10,433 bases of DNA from Spirochaetia bacterium (GTDB lineage: Bacteria > Spirochaetota > Spirochaetia > PWKH01): NCBI GenBank assembly GCA_021736545.1, contig JAIPFS010000032.1, forward strand, positions 1 through 10,433. The letters are read 5' to 3'. The notes beneath the pieces are model-generated. The model saw only the letters and a program-made list of their open reading frames with translations, did not search any database and was not told the origin of the DNA. How positions within the stretch are numbered: position 1 is the first letter of the stretch; every line of letters begins with the position of its first letter. Below are positions 6,180-10,433 of this stretch, one piece after another. Both the position numbers and the translations under genes were made by a program.

Positions 6180-7592
6180 ATGATGGGAATAAAACTGTAT
6201 TCAAAAGGCGGTGCCGGAGAAGTAACCGGATCCCGCCACTATCTAGAAACTGAGGATGCGGTCATCCAGATAGATTGCGGGGCGTTTCAGGGACGGCGGG
6301 CTGAAGCTGAGCGGAAAAACCGGAACATCGACTCGGATGTTAGCGGCGTTGATGCCGTTGTACTCACGCACGCCCATTTTGATCACTGCGGGATGCTTCC
6401 GCTGCTGATAAAGGACGGGTATAACGGCAATGTCTTTGCAACCCCCGCCACCCGGGATCTCGCTTCCCTCATCATGATGGACAGCGCCAAGATACAAGCC
6501 CGCGATATCGAATTTCTGCGTAAAGAGGCCAAAAAGGCCGGGGAGACCTTTGAAGGCGAACCGCTCTACGATGAAAAAGATGCCATTGCCGCAGCCAATC
6601 AGATTATCACCGTCTCCTACGGCAGACCGCTTCCCATTGCGGCACATACCACACTCACCTTTGTTGATGCCGGACACATCCTCGGATCTGCGCTTGCGGT
6701 CCTCTACATCAAACATGAGGGAAAAGAGATTCGTGCTGCCTTCTCGGGAGATCTGGGGCGAAACAACAAGGCGATCATCAGGGATCCGCAGAAAATCCCC
6801 GATCCCGATTACCTGATCATGGAGAGCACCTATGGCGACCGGCTTCATGAAAATCAGGATGACGCCCTCAAGAAGCTCGCCAATATCGTCTCTTCCACAG
6901 CCGAAAAAGGCGGAAAGATCATCATCCCGGCTTTTGCCGTAGAGAGAACCCAGGAACTGATCTACATGCTCCACCTACTCACCGATCGAGGCAGCATCCC
7001 TGATATCCCGATCTTTGTCGACAGCCCGATGGCAACAAATGCTACCTCAATTTTCCGGGTCCACCCCGAATGCTATGATAAAGAGACGCATGATGCCTTC
7101 ATCAAGCACCACAAAAACCCCTTCGGGTTCAACAACCTGAAGTACACGGCCAGTGTAGAAGAGTCAAAAGAGATAAATAACGTCAATGGCCCGGCTATCA
7201 TCATCGCCTCAGACGGCATGTGCGAGGCGGGTCGAATTCGTCACCATCTTCTCAGGACAGTTGAAGATCCGCGAAACACCATTTTGATTGTCGGATATAT
7301 GGCAGCTCACACCCTCGGCCGACGCATCAAGGAGAAACAAAAAAGAATTCGCATATTCCGCGGCCATTACAACCTAAAAGCCCGGGTGGAATCTATCGAT
7401 GCCTTCAGTGCCCATGCTGATTACAGTGAGATCAGAGATTATATCAAGCAGCTCGATCTGAATCGACTCAAGAAGGTCTTCCTGGTGCACGGAGAGCCGG
7501 ATGCCCAGCAGCACCTCAAGAAGATCCTGCTGGAATCAGGTGTGCGCGCCGTTGAGTCGGTGGCTTACCACAACACGTATGAGCTTAAATGA
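6180..7592 (+). CDS. Beta-CASP metallo-beta-lactamase-fold hydrolase (RNA-processing type), 470 aa
   Basis: The complete set of motifs is visible. These are GGAGEVTGSRH (10-20), the zinc motif THAHFDHCG (63-71), GHILGSA (165-171), FSGDLGR (188-194), then beta-CASP motifs A (MESTYGDR, 214-221), B (AHTLGRRI, 376-383) and C (FSAHADYSE, 409-417), and a final VHGEPDA (436-442). Proteins of this kind (CPSF/Ysh1-like group, close to RNase J) are zinc-dependent nucleases acting on RNA in the cytoplasm. The natural substrate of this bacterial subgroup is poorly defined. Length is normal and no residue seems missing. AGGAG at 6171-6175 lies 4 nt before the first ATG and 7 nt before the second (6183), so 6183 may be the real start. 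The gene stands alone, convergent with the ATPase gene, and its GC content is higher than that of the toxin region. Confidence 0.95.
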   Translation: MMGIKLYSKGGAGEVTGSRHYLETEDAVIQIDCGAFQGRRAEAERKNRNIDSDVSGVDAVVLTHAHFDHCGMLPLLIKDGYNGNVFATPATRDLASLIMMDSAKIQARDIEFLRKEAKKAGETFEGEPLYDEKDAIAAANQIITVSYGRPLPIAAHTTLTFVDAGHILGSALAVLYIKHEGKEIRAAFSGDLGRNNKAIIRDPQKIPDPDYLIMESTYGDRLHENQDDALKKLANIVSSTAEKGGKIIIPAFAVERTQELIYMLHLLTDRGSIPDIPIFVDSPMATNATSIFRVHPECYDKETHDAFIKHHKNPFGFNNLKYTASVEESKEINNVNGPAIIIASDGMCEAGRIRHHLLRTVEDPRNTILIVGYMAAHTLGRRIKEKQKRIRIFRGHYNLKARVESIDAFSAHADYSEIRDYIKQLDLNRLKKVFLVHGEPDAQQHLKKILLESGVRAVESVAYHNTYELK

Positions 7593-7611
7593 GTAGGCCC
7601 GACGGGGGCAT

Positions 7612-7637
7612 GTGCCTGGCACTTCCACATACACAAA
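7612..7637. repeat. REP-like motif, inverted copy after the beta-CASP gene
   Basis: This is the reverse complement of the motif at 5974-5999, with four differences. It contains the palindrome GTGCCTGGCAC. It lies 20 nt after the stop codon in the 145-bp convergent gap (7593-7737). That gap also holds an AT-rich imperfect hairpin around TTTCTGCAGAAA (near 7675-7686), which could weakly terminate transcription from either side. Confidence 0.65.
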
Positions 7638-7699
7638 CGTCCACAAAACGAGGGTTTCTGGAGAGTCAAATTTTTTCTGCAGAAAGAAATAATTTTTTT

Positions 7700-7717
7700 T
7701 GTGTAAAAGCCAGGCTC
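7700..7717. repeat. REP-like motif, direct copy after the ATPase gene
   Basis: TGTGTAAAAGCCAGGCTC is an exact 18-nt match to 5982-5999. It lies just beyond the ATPase stop codon in the convergent intergenic gap. Confidence 0.75.
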
Positions 7718-7737
7718 GTGCTCACGCGTCAGGCCCC

Positions 7738-9420
7738 TCACGACTGAAGAAGAAAATCAAGTGCATTGATGACTTTGATGCCTCGGTAATCAGCCGGCAC
7801 GTCTTCATCAAGCGTGATGATAAATTTCGGGTAGTGATCATCTAAAGAAAGAAGCGGAGCCAGCTCGCGTTCAAGCGTTTTCTGATCCTGCACAGTTGCT
7901 GCAACCTGATAATACGTATACCCGCTTTCATCACGTTCATCAAACGTCACAAAATCAATCTCTCTATTTGGTGTCTCCCTATTTGCTGTCTCATTATTTG
8001 CTGTCTCATTATTTGCTGTCTCAATATTTGGAGTCTCAATATTTGGTGTCTCGTTGTTTGGAGTCTTGTTGTTTGGTGTCTCGTTGTTTGGAGTCTTGTT
8101 GTTTGCTGTCTCGTTATTTGCTGCCTGATTGTCTACTGTTCGGTTTTTTTCTGAACAGCTATTTGAACTCAGTTTATTTTTTCTCCGGTTATGTGCTATC
8201 CGACCGACATAAACCTCGGTTTCTCTCCGAAGCAGTTCTAGATAGATGATATTTTCCAGCACAAACCCTATATCACCAGCCCGGCTCCCGAGAAGAAGAT
8301 ACCGAAGCCCGATATCAGCGCAGTAGTATTTTTCCAAAGTTTTGAGATGTTCACGTCCTTTGATATCAAATCGTCCAACCCGGTAAAAAATAAAACTATC
8401 CAGCAGAGCTCTAATATATTTCTCTACCGTGTGGGAAGATATTTTTCTCCCGGCTGAACTCATAGTGTCAGCAATCTTTTTGATCGATATCAAATTCCCG
8501 ACTCGATCAAACAGAAACCTGACCACACTCTCCAGCATCAACACATCCGATATACTGTTTCTTGTTACCACATCTTTGATGAGCACTGTACTGTAAATAC
8601 CTTGGAGATAGTCCCTCAAAACTTCCGGTTTATCCCGAAGCACCACGGCATAGGGAAAGGAGCTGTACCGAACATAATCATTGAATGCCCTTCTCGCATG
8701 TATCCCATCATGCAAACCCCCCGTGTCTCTCATGTTTCTTTCATTACCGAAATTTTCGATTGATGACGGCCCGCTTCCTTTAGCAGAGAAAGAGTTCATC
8801 ACGGCAGATGTGGCAGACATCGATGACTGCCCACTCTCGATAGCCGACAAATACTCTTTAAATGACAAGGGAAGCATCCTAATTTCCACATACCTGCCGG
8901 ACAGAAACGTCGCTAGTTCGCTTGAGAGCAAATACGCATTCGATCCGGTAATGTACAGATCAATATCGCTGCGCGTATTCAGGCTATTTATAACTTTCGG
9001 GAAATCGATGACATTCTGGATTTCATCAAGAAAGATGTAATTCTTCGAATTGGAATTGGAGACCGCAGATTGATTGGAATTGGAGACCGCAGATTGATTG
9101 GAATTTGAGACCGCAGCTTGATTGGAATTTGAGACCGCAGCTTGATTGGAATTGGAGACCGCAGCTTGATTGGAATTGGAGGCTAGTTTTTCCTTGATAT
9201 AAGCGTGAAGCTTTACCGCATCAGCCAACTCGGCATAGTCCATGTCCTCGAAATTAATTGACAGCAGTTGGTTTTCGCGCACGCCGATGCTCAGCAGGTA
9301 ATCACGATACATCTGCAGCAGTGTCGATTTACCGCAACGTCTGATGCCCGTAATAACCTTAATGAGATCCGTATCCTTCAATTTCTTCAGTTTTTCCATA
9401 TAGCGCGGTCGTGATATCAT
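7738..9420 (-). CDS. AAA_14/DUF4143 ATPase with in-frame minisatellite insertions, 560 aa
   Basis: The N-terminal ATPase has Walker A GIRRCGKST (25-33), Walker B YIFLDEIQ (128-135), a sensor region YITGSNAYLLSSELA (156-170) and SGRYVEI (174-180). The DUF4143 part follows with RYSSFPYAV, TVEKYIRALLDSFIFYRV and ENIIYLELLRRETEVYVGR. It ends with EIDFVTF (487-493) and YYQVA (503-507), the degenerate PD-(D/E)xK-like strands of this family. The family is widespread in bacteria and archaea, is often accessory, and has no settled role. The normal size is near 400 residues. The excess comes from three hydrophilic insertions: SNSNQAAV repeats (80-126), a Ser/Gly-rich block (about 197-243) and NNETP-type repeats (about 418-486). 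All keep the frame. The ATG at 9420 matches the usual family start and lacks a Shine-Dalgarno sequence. A strong promoter predicts a leaderless mRNA. Confidence 0.92.
   Translation of the reverse strand: MISRPRYMEKLKKLKDTDLIKVITGIRRCGKSTLLQMYRDYLLSIGVRENQLLSINFEDMDYAELADAVKLHAYIKEKLASNSNQAAVSNSNQAAVSNSNQAAVSNSNQSAVSNSNQSAVSNSNSKNYIFLDEIQNVIDFPKVINSLNTRSDIDLYITGSNAYLLSSELATFLSGRYVEIRMLPLSFKEYLSAIESGQSSMSATSAVMNSFSAKGSGPSSIENFGNERNMRDTGGLHDGIHARRAFNDYVRYSSFPYAVVLRDKPEVLRDYLQGIYSTVLIKDVVTRNSISDVLMLESVVRFLFDRVGNLISIKKIADTMSSAGRKISSHTVEKYIRALLDSFIFYRVGRFDIKGREHLKTLEKYYCADIGLRYLLLGSRAGDIGFVLENIIYLELLRRETEVYVGRIAHNRRKNKLSSNSCSEKNRTVDNQAANNETANNKTPNNETPNNKTPNNETPNIETPNIETANNETANNETANRETPNREIDFVTFDERDESGYTYYQVAATVQDQKTLERELAPLLSLDDHYPKFIITLDEDVPADYRGIKVINALDFLLQS
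7965..8129 (-). repeat. 15 bp in-frame coding minisatellite, 11 units
   Basis: Eleven 15-bp units run without interruption. On the plus strand they read like TATTTGGTGTCTCAA. The encoded units are five-residue repeats such as NNETP, NNKTP, NNETA and NIETP. The array lies between the DUF4143 core and the terminal EIDFV strand of the ATPase. All unit lengths equal 15, so the reading frame is kept. Confidence 0.93.
9050..9181 (-). repeat. 24 bp in-frame coding minisatellite, 5.5 units
   Basis: Full units start at 9050, 9074, 9098, 9122 and 9146, and a partial one starts at 9170. On the plus strand the unit begins TTGGAATTGGAGACCGCAG. The encoded octapeptide is SNSNQAAV or SNSNQSAV. It sits between Walker A and Walker B of the ATPase, where a surface loop would be extended. 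Confidence 0.95.
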
Positions 9421-9426
9421 GAAAAC

Positions 9427-9455
9427 AGTATAAGCTTCACCAACAGAACTGTCAA
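9427..9455 (-). promoter_or_regulatory. Consensus sigma70-type promoter for a leaderless ATPase mRNA
   Basis: On the minus strand TTGACA (9455-9450) and TATACT (9432-9427) are 17 bp apart, which is the ideal spacing. Only GTTTTC separates the -10 box from the ATG at 9420. The expected start point, 7 nt after the -10 box, is therefore the A of the ATG. No Shine-Dalgarno sequence would be in the transcript. An A-rich stretch lies upstream of the -35 box and could act as an UP element. Confidence 0.75.
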
Positions 9456-9580
9456 CATTTTTGAACTACATTGCATATTAATATAATTTTGTTTACTTTT
9501 TTGCATTTGAGTTCAAAAAGTGCGCATTTTCTCTTCGAAACGATTTGCAAACCTCCGAAAAAATTTCTAACCCTTTTTAC
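9456..9580. other. AT-rich non-coding stretch upstream of the ATPase promoter
   Basis: No gene is visible. Near 9536-9567 a sequence starting CGAAACGATTTGCAAACC resembles a decayed part of the 34-bp repeat unit found further right. Confidence 0.4.
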
Positions 9581-9732
9581 TGATGCCTGACGCCTACGTT
9601 TTGCCCACTGACCTTAAGATGTGGATTTGTTCTCCGATGAAGATGTGGATTTGTTCTCCGAGACCAAATGCAAATCGTGTGGATTTGTTCTCCGAGACCA
9701 AATGCAAACCCTGTGGATTTGTTCTCCGAGAC
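9581..9732. repeat. Dispersed repeat element, right copy
   Basis: An arm at 9581-9610 (TGATGCCTGACGCC onward) matches the left-element arm 5797-5826 in 25 of 30 positions. It is followed by four copies of GTGGATTTGTTCTCCGA, beginning at 9620, 9644, 9678 and 9712. The last three are spaced 34 bp apart with AAATGCAAA linkers. The unit at 9665-9698 is the reverse complement of 5838-5871 with only two differences. The right copy thus equals one inverted half of the left element. No closing inverted arm is seen. Confidence 0.78.
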
Positions 9733-9763
9733 GATTTGCACACAGCACCCGCACTGAAAAATT

Positions 9764-9823
9764 CCTCAATCAGAACCTCAATCAGAACCTCAATCAGAAC
9801 CTCAATCAGAACCTCAACCAGGA
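9764..9823. repeat. 12 bp tandem array, 5 units
   Basis: Four identical CCTCAATCAGAA units are followed by the variant CCTCAACCAGGA. Open frames cross it on both strands and encode four-residue repeats, but there is no ribosome binding site or recognisable protein, so I treat it as non-coding. Confidence 0.92.
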
Positions 9824-9911
9824 ACCGGAGAAAAAAACTTCCGTTATACTTTGACAATATCACTTTCGGACAAGATCGAAGAAAAAACTTCAAATAAAAT
9901 TATTAAAATTA

Positions 9912-9940
9912 TTGTGAAGCCTTCTATCCCGTGTTATAAA
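9912..9940 (+). promoter_or_regulatory. Possible promoter of the right-hand gene
   Basis: TTGTGA (9912-9917) and TATAAA (9935-9940) are 17 bp apart. The match to consensus is 4 of 6 and 5 of 6. If it is used, the whole 14-bp array at 9967-10186 would lie in the 5' leader of the gene starting at 10223. In AT-rich sequence such matches also arise by chance. Confidence 0.35.
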
Positions 9941-9966
9941 GAGTTTGAAGCAAGTTTGTGTCTTCA

Positions 9967-10186
9967 GCACCTGGACTTAAGCACCTGGACTTAAGCACCT
10001 GGACTTAAGCACCTGGACTTAAGCACCTGGACTTAAGCACCTGGACTTCAGCACCTGGACTTCAGCACCTGGTCTTCAGCACCTGGTCTTCAGCACTGGA
10101 CTTCAGCACCTGGAATTCAGCACTGGAATTCAGCACTGGAATTCAGCATTAGAATTACGCACCTGGTCTTCAGCACTGGAATTACG
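9967..10186. repeat. 14 bp tandem array, 16 units with 13 bp variants
   Basis: Ten consecutive unit steps of exactly 14 bp begin at 9967 (core GCACCTGGACTTAA, then GCACCTGGTCTTCA). The later units at 10093, 10120, 10133 and 10146 are 13 bp, having lost one C (GCACTGGAATTCA), and are mixed with 14-bp units. There is a clear gradient from homogeneous on the left to diverged on the right. The array ends 37 bp before the start codon of the next gene. Confidence 0.93.
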
Positions 10187-10222
10187 TCCTGTTCATTATC
10201 AGTTAATCAATGGAGATATGCC

Positions 10223-10433
10223 ATGAAGAGAGAAATAGAAATAACGAACGGCAATACAATAAAAAAAGCTCTAACTATTACCCTTGAAGACAGTTTTTTT
10301 TCAAATCGCCATTTTCTTGCCGATGTATATTCACCCTGTACTAACCCGCTCTGCACCTGTGGTGAGCTGGGTTTCTTGATATTTGAGCAGAGTGACAATT
10401 CCAATAAATCAGATCAGGCTCCTGTGTTCAGAT
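10223..10433 (+). CDS. Unknown protein with CxxxxCxC motif, N-terminal part (runs off right edge)
   Basis: The reading frame is open for 70 codons to the window edge. The ATG at 10223 is supported by GGAG at 10212-10215, 7 nt upstream. The N-terminus is MKREIEITNGNTIKKALTI, which resembles a beta-strand start, not a signal peptide. Cys39, Cys44 and Cys46 in SPCTNPLCTCGELGF form a tight cluster typical of metal-binding sites, followed by a hydrophobic strand (LGFLIFEQ). I do not recognise the family. Similar CxNPxCxC motifs occur in small bacterial proteins with SEC-C or SWIM-like metal sites, so a zinc-binding protein is a guess. The upstream region is the 14-bp minisatellite. Confidence 0.72.
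   Translation, partial: MKREIEITNGNTIKKALTITLEDSFFSNRHFLADVYSPCTNPLCTCGELGFLIFEQSDNSNKSDQAPVFR

Noticed and set aside
6243..6974. Minus-strand open frame of 243 codons inside the beta-CASP gene
   Set aside because: It is an antisense shadow of a gene with all family motifs intact.
7896..8249. Plus-strand open frame with repeated SHYLLS-type peptides
   Set aside because: It is the complement of the 15-bp coding minisatellite of the ATPase gene.
9620..9732. CRISPR-like repeats with short spacers (core about 21 bp, linkers about 13 bp)
   Set aside because: The linkers are themselves nearly identical, so the true unit is a 34-bp tandem repeat.
9852..9875. TTGACA as a -35 box for the right-hand gene
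   Set aside because: At 16-18 bp downstream only GATCGA-like sequence is found, which is a poor -10 box.
9583..9897. Overlapping open frames on both strands through the 34-bp and 12-bp arrays
   Set aside because: They are products of repetitive DNA, with no ribosome binding site and no recognisable protein.

Overview
This is a bacterial window. Evidence for that is sigma70-like promoter boxes, Shine-Dalgarno sequences and bacterial gene families. The lineage is uncertain. A beta-CASP hydrolase, an AAA_14/DUF4143 ATPase, a SWIM-type protein and many REP-like and minisatellite repeats would fit a spirochaete, but this rests on general impression and no phylogenetic marker is present.

Layout. 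Positions 1-2418 (minus strand) hold a two-gene unit. It has a 577-residue SWIM zinc-finger protein, then, after a tandem-repeat spacer, an uncharacterised helical protein that starts at TTG and runs off the left edge. Positions 2419-3950 are a decayed zone. They contain two adjoining minisatellites (12 and 39 bp units), the middle part of a YafQ/RelE-like toxin gene, and the C-terminal end of an IS4-like transposase that probably cut the toxin gene. The transposase remnant is itself frameshifted by a 28-bp tandem duplication. A 17-bp minisatellite follows.

Positions 3952-5459 (minus strand) hold a visibly AT-rich, compact toxin-antitoxin-like pair. An XRE-HTH protein fused to an ImmA/IrrE zinc peptidase comes first, and a MazF/PemK ribonuclease follows with TAATG stop-start overlap. 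A near-perfect 15-bp inverted repeat directly before the first gene is a probable autoregulatory operator. No separate small antitoxin is present. The acidic C-terminal tail of the HTH-peptidase protein could play that part (inference).

Positions 5460-6179 are non-coding and repeat-rich. Positions 6180-7592 (plus strand) encode a complete beta-CASP metallo-beta-lactamase-fold protein of the RNA-processing type. Positions 7738-9420 (minus strand) encode an AAA_14/DUF4143 ATPase. It carries three low-complexity insertions, two of them made of in-frame minisatellites (24 and 15 bp units), and its strong promoter predicts a leaderless mRNA. Positions 9421-10222 are non-coding, with a second copy of the dispersed 34-bp repeat element, a 12-bp array and a 16-copy 14-bp array. 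The start of an unknown cysteine-motif protein lies at 10223-10433 and runs off the right edge.

The most striking overall property is about a dozen unrelated short tandem arrays in 10 kb, each with its own unit. The two inside a confirmed gene have units divisible by three, while most intergenic ones do not. The genes otherwise look like independent accessory modules and not one pathway. The best candidate for an under-described system is the HTH-ImmA/MazF pair.
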